NCBI GenBank assembly: GCA_002280855.1 | Contig: NCEU01000008.1 | Coordinates: 124,001 to 188,000, forward strand | Length of the DNA: 64,000 nt | DNA from: Sphingomonadales bacterium 32-65-25 | GTDB taxonomy: Bacteria; Pseudomonadota; Alphaproteobacteria; Sphingomonadales; Sphingomonadaceae | Direction: 5' to 3' | The notes under the pieces: generated by a model | Seen by the model: the letters and a program-made list of their open reading frames with translations, nothing else | The model's database searches: none | What the model was told of the DNA's origin: nothing | Program-made: the position numbers and the translations under genes | Shown here: positions 44,260 to 53,330 of the stretch, piece after piece | How the letters are laid out: every line of letters starts with the position of its first letter | How positions within the stretch are numbered: the stretch's first letter is position 1

Positions 44260-45269
44260 CAGCCGTCTTTCGCCGGGCCTTCATACGCCTCGACAATCCG
44301 GCCGACGATGGGATGGCGCACCACTTCCTTCACCGAGAAGCGCAGGGTGGCGATGCCTTCCACCCCGTCCAGCCGGCGCACGGCATCGGCCAGCCCGGAT
44401 GAACCCGCCACCGGCAGATCGACCTGGTTGGGATCGCCGCAGATCACCATGCGGCTGCGTTCGCCAAACCGCGTCAGGAACATCTTCATCTGCAGCGGCG
44501 TGGTGTTCTGCGCTTCATCCAGGATGATGAAGGCATTGGCCAGCGTGCGGCCGCGCATGAAGGCCAAAGGTGCAATCTCGATCTCGCCGGATGCCAGCCG
44601 CCGCTCCACCTGCTCGGCGGGCAGCATGTCGTAGAGCGCATCGTAAAGCGGGCGCAGATAGGGATCGACCTTTTCCTTCATGTCGCCGGGCAGGAAGCCC
44701 AGCCGTTCACCGGCTTCCACCGCGGGGCGCGACAGGATCAGCCGGTCCACACTGCCGGCGATCAGCTGGCTCACGGCCTGCGCCACGGCCAGATAGGTCT
44801 TGCCGGTGCCGGCCGGGCCCAGCGCGAAGATGACGTCGGACGAACCCAGCGCTTCGATATAGCGGACCTGCGTGGGGGAACGCGCCACGATGGTCTTGCG
44901 GCGCGTGCGGATGGCGGCGGTGGCGTTGGGGCGGCCGCTATCGGCCTGCTCCAGGCCATCAAGGGACGGATCAGACGCGATGGCAACAGCGCCGAGCACA
45001 TCGCCGGTATCGATGGTTTCGCCCTTCAGCAGGCGATTATAAAGCCCGGTGAGCACATCGCGGGTGCGGGCGGCGGCATCGGCCTGCCCTTCCACCACCA
45101 CGCGGTTGCCGCGCGCGCTGATATAGACGCCCAACTGGCCTTCGAGCGCGATCAGATTCTGATCATACTGGCCAAACAACGGCCCCAGCAATTGCACCTT
45201 GTCGAATTCGATCTCCAGCCGGACACGGTCAGTGGCGGCGAGCGGGCCACGCGGGGCTTTTTTCGACAT
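44259..45269 (-). CDS. phoH: PhoH-family ATPase
   Basis: 336 residues of the PhoH/YbeZ family: an N-terminal small KH-like region and an ATPase domain with Walker A GPAGTGKTYLAVAQA, LSRPAVEAGERLGFLPGD, Walker B FIILDEAQNTTPLQ and CGDPNQVDLP. It is thought to act with YbeY in RNA metabolism. It shares single bases with both miaB and ybeY, so the three are tightly coupled. Confidence 0.95.
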   Translation of the reverse strand: MSKKAPRGPLAATDRVRLEIEFDKVQLLGPLFGQYDQNLIALEGQLGVYISARGNRVVVEGQADAAARTRDVLTGLYNRLLKGETIDTGDVLGAVAIASDPSLDGLEQADSGRPNATAAIRTRRKTIVARSPTQVRYIEALGSSDVIFALGPAGTGKTYLAVAQAVSQLIAGSVDRLILSRPAVEAGERLGFLPGDMKEKVDPYLRPLYDALYDMLPAEQVERRLASGEIEIAPLAFMRGRTLANAFIILDEAQNTTPLQMKMFLTRFGERSRMVICGDPNQVDLPVAGSSGLADAVRRLDGVEGIATLRFSVKEVVRHPIVGRIVEAYEGPAKDG

Positions 45270-46702
45270 CAGGCTGCAGCACTTTCCTGGCTGGAGGGAA
45301 CGACAGGCACGGCTTCGACACTATTGGGGTGCGCATCGACAATGTCGACCTCTACCAGGTCACCGATGGCCGCACCGGGGATGGAAACCACCGCCGATTG
45401 CAGCCACGGAGTCTTGCCGATCAATTGCCCCGGCTTGCGACCCGGCCGTTCCAGCAGAATGGTGCAGCGGCGGCCGATGGTGGAGCGGTTGAACGCCAGG
45501 CTGCCTTCGGCGACGGCGGCCAGCAGGCGGGCAAGCCGTTCATCCTTCACCGCCTCGGGCACCTGATCGGCCATGGCGGCGGCCGGTGTGCCGGGACGGA
45601 TGCTGTATTTGAAGCAGTAGGCGGCAGCGTACTGCACCTCCCGCACGATCGACAACGTGTCCTGGAAATCGGCCTCGGTTTCGCCAGGGAAGCCCACGAT
45701 GAAATCGCCTGACAGCGCGACATCGGGACGGGCTGCCCGCAGCCGCGCCAGCGTTGCCAGATAGGATTCGCGCGTGTGCGCCCGGTTCATCGCCTTCAGG
45801 ATCCGGCTGGAGCCGGACTGCACGGGCAGATGCAGATAGGGCATCAGCTTGGCCACCTCGACATGGGCAGCAATCAGGTCATCTCCGCCTGTACCCTGCA
45901 TGTCGCGCGGGTGGCTGGTGGTATAACGGATGCGCTCCAGCCCATCGATCTGCGCCAACGCACGGATCAGGCCAGCCAGACTCAGCCCACCATTATAGGC
46001 GTTCACATTCTGGCCGAGCAGGGTGACCTCGCGCACGCCGCGCGCCACCAGCGCCTCAGCTTCGGCGATCAGATCTGCCGCCGGTCGGCTGGTTTCCGGC
46101 CCGCGCGTGTAGGGCACCACGCAGAAGGTGCAGAATTTGTCACAGCCTTCCTGCACGGTGAGGAAAGCCGATGCCTGCGCGATGCGGCGCTGGGGCAGGG
46201 AATCGAACTTGGGCACCGCCGGCATGTCGATATCGACGGCGCGGCCGGTTTCTGATTGCTTCAGCAATTCGGGCAGGCGGTGATAGGCGAGCGGGCCGAC
46301 AATCACGTCAACATCCGGCGCCCGCCTGCCAATTTCAGCCCCTTCGGCCTGGGCCACACAACCGGCGGCCACAATGGTGGGGCGGCTGCCATCAGCGCGG
46401 GGTTGGCGCAGCCGGCCAATGTCGGAATAGAGCTTTTCGGCGGCACGTTCGCGGATGTGGCAGGTGTTGAGCACCACCACGTCGGCTGCTTCCGGCGTGT
46501 CGACGGCGGTCAGCCCGTCGGCGCTGAGCAGATCGCCCATCCGCTCACTGTCATAGACGTTCATCTGGCAGCCGAAGGACTTGACGTGGTAGGTCTTGGG
46601 GCTGGCTGGTGACGTCAAGTTGCGGCTCCGAGGGATTGTTGTCCTTTCATAGCGATTTTGCCCGGCCCGGTCATCCCCGCTATCATCCCCGCTGTCATCC
46701 AC
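45269..46702 (-). CDS. miaB: tRNA-2-methylthio-N6-dimethylallyladenosine synthase MiaB
   Basis: Radical-SAM methylthiotransferase acting on i6A37 of tRNA. The auxiliary cluster Cys residues occur in FGCQMN and NTCHIRE and the radical SAM motif is CDKFCTFC; a TRAM domain ends the protein. The annotated start is a GTG at 46702, overlapping plsC by 8 bp, and adds an Asp/Gly-rich N-terminal tail ([10 protein letters not shown]) of about 35 residues before [15 protein letters not shown] closer to that segment is also possible, so the true N-terminus is uncertain. Confidence 0.95.
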   Translation of the reverse strand: MDDSGDDSGDDRAGQNRYERTTIPRSRNLTSPASPKTYHVKSFGCQMNVYDSERMGDLLSADGLTAVDTPEAADVVVLNTCHIRERAAEKLYSDIGRLRQPRADGSRPTIVAAGCVAQAEGAEIGRRAPDVDVIVGPLAYHRLPELLKQSETGRAVDIDMPAVPKFDSLPQRRIAQASAFLTVQEGCDKFCTFCVVPYTRGPETSRPAADLIAEAEALVARGVREVTLLGQNVNAYNGGLSLAGLIRALAQIDGLERIRYTTSHPRDMQGTGGDDLIAAHVEVAKLMPYLHLPVQSGSSRILKAMNRAHTRESYLATLARLRAARPDVALSGDFIVGFPGETEADFQDTLSIVREVQYAAAYCFKYSIRPGTPAAAMADQVPEAVKDERLARLLAAVAEGSLAFNRSTIGRRCTILLERPGRKPGQLIGKTPWLQSAVVSIPGAAIGDLVEVDIVDAHPNSVEAVPVVPSSQESAAA

Positions 46703-47483
46703 CGCGCATCAGCCGGCGGTAACCGGCGGCGATCAGCGTGTGGCAGTGCCGCGCCAGCGCCTTGCGATCGGCGTGTTCGGCCGGATCGATGGGGTCGTGG
46801 AACACTATTTCCGCCGTCACCCGGCCCAGCCCCACGAAGGTGATGGCGTGCGGCGCCAGTTCGGTATCACCCACCCAGGCCAGATCGGGCAATTGCCGGC
46901 GGGTAACCGGCAGGCCGTTGACGCGCGTATAGGCCAAGGTGATCGGCTGGATGATCAGGCCGGGCACGTCGCCCACCACCGAAAACAGCGCGGATTTGAA
47001 TGGCAGCACGCCGGTGCCATCGCTGTTGGTCCCTTCCGGAAACAGGATGATCGACCCGCCGGCATTCAACCGATCGGCTATCTCGTTCTTCTGGATGGCG
47101 GCGGTGGAACGGCGATCGCGCGCGATATAGACGGTGTGGGCAAAACTGGCGAGCCAGCCGACCGGCCCCCAACCCGCGACTTCCGATTTGGCGACGAAGC
47201 TGGCGTGAATGCGCGCGCCGAGTACTGGAATATCGGTCCAGCTCAGGTGATTGACGATATACAGCACCTTGCCGCGCCGGGGTGGCTCGCCGTGGGTGAT
47301 GATCCGCACGCCAAGGGAACGCGACAGGCCGCGGTGAAACCAGATCGGAAGATAGGGCCGGTTGCGCAAGGTGATGGCGCGCAGCAGAAGCTCAGCCGGC
47401 ACGGTGGCAGCAGCGGTGGCGGCGGCGCCAAGCGCGGTGCGGGTCTTTCCCCATCGCCGGACCGACGGCGGACGGCGTTGCAT
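46695..47483 (-). CDS. plsC: 1-acyl-glycerol-3-phosphate acyltransferase (PlsC family)
   Basis: 262 residues. A hydrophobic stretch near the N-terminus is followed by the acyltransferase motif [14 protein letters not shown] (His-x4-Asp) and motif [14 protein letters not shown]. The family makes phosphatidic acid from lysophosphatidic acid, completing the pathway begun by PlsY. It sits between fur and miaB, an order conserved in alphaproteobacteria. Confidence 0.92.
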   Translation of the reverse strand: MQRRPPSVRRWGKTRTALGAAATAAATVPAELLLRAITLRNRPYLPIWFHRGLSRSLGVRIITHGEPPRRGKVLYIVNHLSWTDIPVLGARIHASFVAKSEVAGWGPVGWLASFAHTVYIARDRRSTAAIQKNEIADRLNAGGSIILFPEGTNSDGTGVLPFKSALFSVVGDVPGLIIQPITLAYTRVNGLPVTRRQLPDLAWVGDTELAPHAITFVGLGRVTAEIVFHDPIDPAEHADRKALARHCHTLIAAGYRRLMRGG

Positions 47484-47495
47484 CAGATAATGGCC

Positions 47496-47924
47496 TCAGG
47501 CCGGTTTCTTGAGGGCCTGGCCATACAGCTCCATGCGGTGATCAACGAGGCGATAGCCCAATTTCTCGGCGATGCGGCGCTGCAGATCTTCAAGTTCAGG
47601 ATCGTGGAATTCGATCACGTCGCCGGTGTCGATATCGATCAGATGATCATGGTGGCCATCGGCCACGGTTTCATAACGAGACCGGCCGCCCTGGAATTCA
47701 TGGCGTTCAAGGATGCCAGCTTCTTCGAACAGTTTCACCGTGCGGTAGACGGTGGCGATGGAAATACGCGGGTCAACCTCCGCCACCCGGCGGTGCAGCG
47801 ATTCCACATCGGGGTGGTCGGTCACTTCGCTCAGCACGCGGGCGATCACCCGGCGCTGTTCCGTGATGCGCAGGCCCTTCTTCAGGCACAGCGCCTCGAT
47901 GTCGATGGGCGTGGTCACGATCAT
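47496..47924 (-). CDS. fur: Fur-family metalloregulator
   Basis: About 142 residues from the ATG after GGGAG. The N-terminal winged helix (LRITEQRRVIARVL, ISIATVYRTVKLFEEAGI) is followed by the metal-binding HHDHLIDIDTGDVIEFHDPELE. The CxxC zinc pairs of enterobacterial Fur are absent, as in the alphaproteobacterial Fur/Mur group, which responds to iron or manganese. Twelve base pairs separate it from plsC. Confidence 0.93.
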   Translation of the reverse strand: MIVTTPIDIEALCLKKGLRITEQRRVIARVLSEVTDHPDVESLHRRVAEVDPRISIATVYRTVKLFEEAGILERHEFQGGRSRYETVADGHHDHLIDIDTGDVIEFHDPELEDLQRRIAEKLGYRLVDHRMELYGQALKKPA

Positions 47925-47994
47925 TCTCCCGCCGGGCGCACCAAAGCCCGCCCTGCTTCCCAATTAGGGGCCAAGGCGGGCTTGGGCAAGCGGG

Positions 47995-48034
47995 GCAATT
48001 GCCGGTGCAGGCCCTCCCCCGCACCGGCAATTGC
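47995..48034 (-). terminator. Strong hairpin downstream of mucR
   Basis: GCAATTGCCGGTGC and GCACCGGCAATTGC form a perfect 14-bp stem around a 12-nt loop, 11 bp after the mucR stop. It probably ends the mucR transcript before fur. There is no long T run. Confidence 0.65.
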
Positions 48035-48045
48035 AGCCTGGTGGA

Positions 48046-48489
48046 TCAGGCCGGGTTCTTGCGCGGGCGACCGCGCGGCTTGGACGTGCGCTTGGTGCCG
48101 AGACCAATAGACTTGGCCAGCGTACGACGCTGTTCGGCATAGTTGGGCGCAACCATCGGATAATCGCCCGGCAGGCCCCACTTGGTGCGGTAATCATCGG
48201 GCGTCATGCCGTAACGCGTCATCAGGTGACGCTTCAGCATCTTCAGCTTCTTGCCGTCTTCCAGGCAAACGATGTGATCCGGCTTGATCGAAGAGCGGAT
48301 CGAAACGGCCGGCTCCTGCTTGGGCACCGGCACAACGATGGGCGTGCCCAATCGTGCGAGCGTAGCATAAACGCTTTCAATAACGCCCGGCACTTCGGCC
48401 GGCGCAACCGTGTTGTTGGCAAAGTGCGAGGCGACAATATCGGCTGTCAAAGCCAGCAATTCGGTGTGAGACTGTGAATTTTCCGTCAT
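48046..48489 (-). CDS. mucR: MucR/Ros-family transcriptional regulator
   Basis: 147 residues with the prokaryotic zinc finger CLEDGKKLKMLKRHLMTRYGM (first Cys, two His) that defines the Ros/MucR family of alphaproteobacteria. A basic tail (TKRTSKPRGRPRKNPA) carries an AT-hook-like GRPRK. Members act as H-NS-like silencers and repress their own genes. The ribosome site is AAGGAC. An AT-rich leader with a dyad lies upstream. Confidence 0.93.
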   Translation of the reverse strand: MTENSQSHTELLALTADIVASHFANNTVAPAEVPGVIESVYATLARLGTPIVVPVPKQEPAVSIRSSIKPDHIVCLEDGKKLKMLKRHLMTRYGMTPDDYRTKWGLPGDYPMVAPNYAEQRRTLAKSIGLGTKRTSKPRGRPRKNPA

Positions 48490-48514
48490 TTTTATGTCCT
48501 TGACCCGTGAACAT

Positions 48515-48535
48515 TTGCGGTTCTAGATCCCGCAA
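48515..48535. promoter_or_regulatory. Dyad in the mucR upstream region
   Basis: TTGCGG and CCGCAA flank nine bases (6-bp dyad) about 26-46 bp ahead of the mucR start, within otherwise AT-rich DNA where a promoter is expected. It may be an operator, perhaps for autoregulation; nothing in the sequence proves this. Confidence 0.3.
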
Positions 48536-48556
48536 TTGTCACATTGAGCGTTTTTA

Positions 48557-48581
48557 AAGGATTTTGCAACCCGAAATCCTT
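48557..48581. terminator. Hairpin at the rimI stop
   Basis: AAGGATTT and AAATCCTT form a perfect 8-bp stem around nine bases, overlapping the rimI stop codon (48580-48582, minus strand). No T run follows on the minus strand, so termination is only possible, not shown. Confidence 0.35.
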
Positions 48582-49080
48582 ATCCTACCAACTGTTCGAG
48601 ACTATATCGCATCGTAATCGCCGCACGCCGATTGCCGTCGTTGGCCGTGTAATAGTCAGCGCGGCGCCCAACCTGCACAAAACCGGCCCGATTATAGAGA
48701 TACTTGGCCGGTTCATTATCCTCACGCACTTCCAGGAACAATTCGCTGGCACCGCGCCCCATGGCGTCTTCTTGGCAGCGCAGCAGCAACCGACCGGCAA
48801 TGCCTTGCCGGTGAACCGCCGGCGTGACCGCGATTAACAACAATTCCACTTCCGGCCCAGCCGCGCGGCACAGGCTGAAACCCACGGCCTGCGACCCCAG
48901 CAACGCCAGGCGGGCCCAGCAACCGGGCAGGGTGAGGGTGGCGGCAAGCTGCGCCGCCGACCAAGCTTCGCCATACCGCGGATCAAAGGCGGCGTGCATC
49001 ACGGCCATCAGCGCATCAAGATGCCGCTCATCAGCCGGCACAATGGCCAGAACGATTTCCGGGGCGGCAGCGCTGTCCAC
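48580..49080 (-). CDS. rimI: Ribosomal-protein-alanine acetyltransferase-like GNAT protein
   Basis: About 166 residues from the GTG at 49080, 19 bp after the tsaB stop. An earlier start would overlap tsaB in a Pro/Arg-rich frame. The GNAT core is LLIAVTPAVHRQGIAGRLLLRC (acetyl-CoA loop RQGIAG) and ELFLEVREDNEPAKYLYNRAGF. Position after tsaB is typical for RimI. The start is uncertain because no good ribosome site is seen. Confidence 0.85.
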   Translation of the reverse strand: MDSAAAPEIVLAIVPADERHLDALMAVMHAAFDPRYGEAWSAAQLAATLTLPGCWARLALLGSQAVGFSLCRAAGPEVELLLIAVTPAVHRQGIAGRLLLRCQEDAMGRGASELFLEVREDNEPAKYLYNRAGFVQVGRRADYYTANDGNRRAAITMRYSLEQLVG

Positions 49081-49099
49081 AGGCGACGGGATAATCGGC

Positions 49100-49663
49100 T
49101 CAATCGCCGGCGTAAAGCGCCTGCGGCAGGCCAAGTGCCGCGGCCGGCAAATGTCCGGCAAACGCCGCATCGGGGTGATCCAGATGCAGCGCGGCAGCGC
49201 CCGGCAGCAGGCCGGCACCAGCGCCCGCCGCGGCGGCACCCGCCGGCAGCGAAGTGACCACCGCCGGCAGCGGCGCCACCAGGTCTGGCCCGATGAGTGC
49301 GCCGGCCGCATGGCCACGCCCGGCATCGATCAGCGCAAACACGCTGTCCAAGGTCGGATCAGCGGCAAAGGCCTGCGCCGCCACCAGCCCCAGCGCCGAG
49401 ACGCCATGCACGGGCACACCCCACGCCACCCCCAGCGCGCGGGCCGCAGCGATACCGATGCGGATGCCGGTGTAGCTGCCCGGCCCGATATCGACGATGA
49501 TCGCTTCAGCCCGCCGCCCCGCCAGCAGAGCCGCTATCGCCGGCACCAGCGCCTCGGCATGGCCGCGCCCGATCAGTTGATGATGGCGCGCAATCACTTG
49601 GCAGCCGTCAATCAGCGCGATCGACAGCGCCGGTGAGGACGTGGAAAGGGCAAGGACGGTCAC
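49100..49663 (-). CDS. tsaB: tRNA threonylcarbamoyladenosine biosynthesis protein TsaB
   Basis: Partner of TsaD in making t6A37 of tRNA. About 187 residues from the GTG at 49663, giving TVLALSTSSPALSIALIDG, the family's first strand. DIGPGSYTGIRIGIAAARAL is diagnostic. The C-terminal half is short and Ala-rich, as usual for alphaproteobacterial TsaB. The frame is open further upstream but there it overlaps the nitroreductase gene. Confidence 0.93.
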   Translation of the reverse strand: MTVLALSTSSPALSIALIDGCQVIARHHQLIGRGHAEALVPAIAALLAGRRAEAIIVDIGPGSYTGIRIGIAAARALGVAWGVPVHGVSALGLVAAQAFAADPTLDSVFALIDAGRGHAAGALIGPDLVAPLPAVVTSLPAGAAAAGAGAGLLPGAAALHLDHPDAAFAGHLPAAALGLPQALYAGD

Positions 49664-49673
49664 AGTCGCGCCG

Positions 49674-50267
49674 CTACAGGATTTGCGCGGCATCCTCAAA
49701 CGACAAGCGCGGCAGGCGCGGGAACAGGCCTTCGCCATTGCCCTTGCCCAGCGAGCAGATGAAATTGGTTTCGATGCCGGTCTCGCCCCAGAAGGCGGCA
49801 TCCACGGCCATCTTGTCGAAACCCGACATCGGCCCGGTGTCCCAGCCCAGACCGCGCGCCGCCATGATCAGGTACGCACCCTGCAAGCTGCTGTTGCGAA
49901 AGGCGGTTTCGCGGGCAAAATCGGCGCTCCAGTTGAACCAGGGCCGCGCATCAACATGCGGGAACAGCTCGGGAAGCTTGTCATAGAATTTCGGATCAAA
50001 GCCGATGATCACCGTGACCGGCGCGGCCTTCACCTTGGGCTGGTTGGCCACACTTACGCACGCCGCCAACTTTTCACGGGCTTCAACCGAATGACAAAAG
50101 ATGAACCGCGCCGGAGAACCGTTGGCGGAAGTCGGCCCCATTTTCACCAGATCATAGAGCTGGCGCAGATCAGCTTCGGCAACCGGCGTCGCGTCCCAGC
50201 CATAATGCGTGCGGGCATCGGTGAAAAGTTGCGCCAGCGCAGCACCATCCAGCGGGGATGTGGCCAT
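49674..50267 (-). CDS. Nitroreductase-family protein, RutE-like
   Basis: 197 residues of the FMN nitroreductase fold: [16 protein letters not shown] (FMN contacts), [30 protein letters not shown] and [16 protein letters not shown]. These match RutE, the malonic semialdehyde reductase of pyrimidine degradation, but no other rut gene is here. The safe call is a nitroreductase with possible malonic semialdehyde activity. Confidence 0.85.
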   Translation of the reverse strand: MATSPLDGAALAQLFTDARTHYGWDATPVAEADLRQLYDLVKMGPTSANGSPARFIFCHSVEAREKLAACVSVANQPKVKAAPVTVIIGFDPKFYDKLPELFPHVDARPWFNWSADFARETAFRNSSLQGAYLIMAARGLGWDTGPMSGFDKMAVDAAFWGETGIETNFICSLGKGNGEGLFPRLPRLSFEDAAQIL

Positions 50268-50269
50268 GA

Positions 50270-50824
50270 TCAGACGGCCCGCACGTCGAGAACTTCGGGC
50301 ACATAATATTTCAGCAGCGATTCAATGCCCATCTTCAGCGTCATCGTACTCGATGGGCAGCCGGAACAGGCACCCTGCATTTCGAGGAACACGGTGCCCT
50401 GGCGGAAGCCGCGATAGACAATGTCGCCGCCATCCTCGGCCACCTGCGGGCGCACCCGGGTTTCGATCAACTCCCTGATCTGCATGACGATATCGGCATC
50501 CGCGGGATCGTCATCGGTGGCGGCTTCCTGCACGGCGCCGGTGAACAGCGGCGCACCGCTGGTGAAATGATCAACCAACACGCCCAAAATCTGCGGCTTC
50601 AGCGCCGGCCAGTCAGCACCCGCCGGGTTCCGAGTGACCGAAACAAAATCATGACCAAAGAAGACCCGGTCCACATCGCCCAACGCGAACAGCGCGGCTG
50701 CCAGCGGCGATGCTTCGGCGGCTTCCGGGGTGGGAATGTCCACGCCGTCCGCGCCGGTCACCTTCTGGCCGGGGCGGAACATCAGCGTCATCGGATTTGG
50801 GGTCTGTTCGGTTTCGATGAACAT
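50270..50824 (-). CDS. NifU-like iron-sulphur scaffold protein (Nfu)
   Basis: 184 residues in two domains: Nfu_N at the N-terminus ([38 protein letters not shown]) and a C-terminal NifU domain with CSGCPSS, the two Cys that hold a 4Fe-4S cluster between two subunits. It carries clusters to target proteins. The gene lies 2 bp upstream of the nitroreductase. Confidence 0.95.
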   Translation of the reverse strand: MFIETEQTPNPMTLMFRPGQKVTGADGVDIPTPEAAEASPLAAALFALGDVDRVFFGHDFVSVTRNPAGADWPALKPQILGVLVDHFTSGAPLFTGAVQEAATDDDPADADIVMQIRELIETRVRPQVAEDGGDIVYRGFRQGTVFLEMQGACSGCPSSTMTLKMGIESLLKYYVPEVLDVRAV

Positions 50825-50921
50825 GGGCGGGGCCTCTTAACGATACGCAGCCGATATGGCCCACTGGCTGGCTCGCTTCAAGTCAATTCAGACAATTTCT
50901 GTCGTGATTCAGGCGCCAGGG

Positions 50922-51386
50922 TCAGGCAATCGTTACCAGCCGGTCCGGATCGAGGCTGCCGGGCACCAGCATCAGGATGCAGGGCAGACTGCCGGCGCGT
51001 TCGCCGGCAAAGAAGCTGACCAGCGGCCCCGGCGTGCCGCGGCTGGCCGTGCCGAGCACCAGCGCACGAACGCCCGGATTGTCCTTCACATGCGCCAGAA
51101 TCACGGCCGATGGATCACCCTCCAGCACCAGCACACCCGGTCGCGCGCCTTCCATCGCCTCGGCCTCTCCGGCCAATTGCGTCAGCAGCGCCTCGGCATC
51201 GGCGCGGGCTTCGGCCGCCATCATCGACTGCACGGCGCCGAAATGCATGAACTCGGTAGGGCGCACCACGCTCACCAGCCGCACATCGGCACCCACATGC
51301 GCCGCGCGCAGCACGGCAAAGCGCATCGCCACCCGGCTTTCCGGGCTGTCGTCGATCACGACGAGATAGGTGGCGGCGGCATCCAT
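50922..51386 (-). CDS. Universal stress protein (UspA family)
   Basis: 154 residues with the Usp fold: YLVVIDDSPESRVAMRFAVLRA at the N-terminus, DPSAVILAHVKDNPGVRALVLGTA in the middle, and the nucleotide loop GTASRGTPGPLVSFFAGERAGSL near the end. ATP-binding type is likely. Function within stress response cannot be specified. Followed by 97 bp before nifU. Confidence 0.9.
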   Translation of the reverse strand: MDAAATYLVVIDDSPESRVAMRFAVLRAAHVGADVRLVSVVRPTEFMHFGAVQSMMAAEARADAEALLTQLAGEAEAMEGARPGVLVLEGDPSAVILAHVKDNPGVRALVLGTASRGTPGPLVSFFAGERAGSLPCILMLVPGSLDPDRLVTIA

Positions 51387-51418
51387 CGGATTAGCGTAGG
51401 GGGAATCCGCGCGCCGCG

Positions 51419-52240
51419 CTACACTCGGCTCTTGAGCGCTGCAGCCAGGCTGGTGGTCGCGCTGCCCGGTGCCTTGGGGCTGGGCTGGCCAGGGCCAGGC
51501 GCCCAGCCAGCGACATGCAATATCTCGATGGTCACGTCGGTCTTGCCGTCATCGTCAGCCAGTGCCGCAAAACGCTGCGCCGCCGCCATCAGCACATCAC
51601 GCCGCAACGGCCGGCGCCGACGCAGCACTGAACGCGCGCCCATGGCAGTGAGATCATCGAACAGACCGAACAGGCTCGAATAACGCAGGGTGATGCGCTC
51701 GATATCAGCCACCGGCATGGCAAAGCCGGCGCGGGCCAGCAGGCCGGCGGCGGCACTGGCCTCCACCATCGGCGCGGTATGACTGCCAGCCCCGCCGGTG
51801 ATCGCCGCTTCAGCCTCGAGCAGGCAAGCACGCAGCTCCACCAAGCTCATGCCGCCAATAAACGCTGCCACGAACAAGCCGTCGGGACGCAGCACCCGGC
51901 CAATGCCGGCCAGCGCGGCGGGCAGATCGTTCACCGTCGTGAGCGCCCCGGCCGAGACTACGAGATCGAAGCTGGCATCGGCAAAGGGCATTTGATCCTC
52001 ATCGCCGACCATAACGCCGGGCTCATTGGCGGTGAGCGCCACCCGCTTTGCGCCTGGCCAGATTGCCCGCGGCCCGCCAAGATCGAGCACATCTGCAAAC
52101 GGCCGCGCCACCATAGCAACGCGTTCGCGCAGTTCTTCGGCCATCACATCATGCAGGAAAGATACGCGGCCAAAACCTGGCGCAGCAGCAGCATGGCGGC
52201 GGCGGCGCAGCGTAGCATCAAAGGGCAGGGTATCCGTCAT
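51419..52240 (-). CDS. SAM-dependent methyltransferase, NDUFAF5/BioC-like
   Basis: 273 residues from the ATG at 52240. The N-terminal FDATLRRRRHAAAAPGFGRV and FLHDVMAEELRERV match the alphaproteobacterial relatives of the mitochondrial complex I factor NDUFAF5, which hydroxylates or methylates a subunit. The SAM region is VLDLGGP (glycine loop shortened), then GDEDQMPFADASFDLVVSAGAL. The exact substrate is unknown. It diverges from comF with 45 bp between starts. Confidence 0.85.
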   Translation of the reverse strand: MTDTLPFDATLRRRRHAAAAPGFGRVSFLHDVMAEELRERVAMVARPFADVLDLGGPRAIWPGAKRVALTANEPGVMVGDEDQMPFADASFDLVVSAGALTTVNDLPAALAGIGRVLRPDGLFVAAFIGGMSLVELRACLLEAEAAITGGAGSHTAPMVEASAAAGLLARAGFAMPVADIERITLRYSSLFGLFDDLTAMGARSVLRRRRPLRRDVLMAAAQRFAALADDDGKTDVTIEILHVAGWAPGPGQPSPKAPGSATTSLAAALKSRV

Positions 52241-52285
52241 TACCCTACCCTTTACGCGCCGCTGGTGCGGGCGCAAACTCCCGTA

Positions 52286-53044
52286 ATGGTGGCCGTGCTT
52301 GCCTTGGTGACAACCCCCTTTCGCGCCGTGGTCGACGTGGTGCTGCCGCCCCGCTGCCCCGGCTGCGGCGAGATCGTCGATGGCGATGATCGCTTCTGCG
52401 CGGCCTGTTTTAGCGATCTGCAGGCGCTTGGCCCGCCACAATGCGCCTGTTGCGGCCTGCCGCTGCCGCACGACGGCGATGCGGCCGCGCTGTGCGGCGC
52501 CTGTCTGGCCGATCCACCACCATTTGCCCGTGCCCGGGCGCCCTTTGCCTATGGTGGCCCGGCACGGCAACTGGTGCTGGCGCTGAAGCATGGCCGCCGC
52601 CTACATCTGGCCCGCATGATGGCCCGCGCCATTCTGCGTGCGGCCGGTGATCTGCCCGAAGACGCGGTGATCGTGCCGGTGCCCTCCCACCGCTGGCGAC
52701 TGTGGCAGCGCGGTTTCAACCAGGCAGCACAAATCGCCCGTCAGCTGGCTCGCCAATCCGGGCGGCCGCTTGCGGTTGATGCGATCGACCGCATCAAGCC
52801 GACACCCACCACCAAGGGCCTGGGCCGCCGCGCCCGCCAGAAGAATGTGGCCGGCGCCTTCCGCGTGGCGCGTCCGGAGCAGATCAAGGGTCGCACCGTC
52901 GTGCTGGTGGACGATGTGATGACCACCGGCGCCACCGTTTCTGCCTGCGCGGCAAAGCTGATCAAGGCAGGGGCGCGACAAGTGGAGGTCTTGACCTATG
53001 CCCATGCCCTGCGCGAGGGGCAGGGAAATATGTCGCGCGTGTGA
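52286..53044 (+). CDS. comF: ComF-family phosphoribosyltransferase-like protein
   Basis: About 252 residues from the ATG at 52286. Four CxxC pairs (CPGC, CAAC, CACC, CGAC) make an N-terminal zinc region. The C-terminal phosphoribosyltransferase fold has the PRPP loop VVLVDDVMTTGAT. ComF works in DNA uptake in competent bacteria, and DprA is also encoded at 3.5 kb, but the competence pilus genes are not in the window. Confidence 0.92.
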   Translation: MVAVLALVTTPFRAVVDVVLPPRCPGCGEIVDGDDRFCAACFSDLQALGPPQCACCGLPLPHDGDAAALCGACLADPPPFARARAPFAYGGPARQLVLALKHGRRLHLARMMARAILRAAGDLPEDAVIVPVPSHRWRLWQRGFNQAAQIARQLARQSGRPLAVDAIDRIKPTPTTKGLGRRARQKNVAGAFRVARPEQIKGRTVVLVDDVMTTGATVSACAAKLIKAGARQVEVLTYAHALREGQGNMSRV

Positions 53045-53072
53045 CAAATCGCTTCGACAAGGATGGGACACA

Positions 53073-53330
53073 ATGGCCACGATCGAAGTCTACACCAAGT
53101 TTCTTTGCCCCTTTTGCACCCGGGCCAAGGCGCTGCTGAAAGCCAAGGGTGCTGCCTTTGAGGAGATCGACATTTCCACCGGCGGTCCACGCCGGGCCGA
53201 AATGCTGGAACGCTCCGGCGGCCGCCAGACGGTGCCGCAAATCTTCATCGACGGCCGCCACATCGGCGGTTGCGACGATCTGCAGGCGCTGGATCGCGCC
53301 GGCGGGCTGGATCCGCTACTCGCGGCATGA
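53073..53330 (+). CDS. grxC: Glutaredoxin 3
   Basis: 85 residues, thiol-disulphide oxidoreductase using glutathione. Active site CPFC near residue 12 (dithiol, with Phe instead of the more common Tyr), TVPQIFIDG with cis-Pro, and GGCDDLQAL. It overlaps the nitrilase gene by 4 bp. Confidence 0.96.
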   Translation: MATIEVYTKFLCPFCTRAKALLKAKGAAFEEIDISTGGPRRAEMLERSGGRQTVPQIFIDGRHIGGCDDLQALDRAGGLDPLLAA

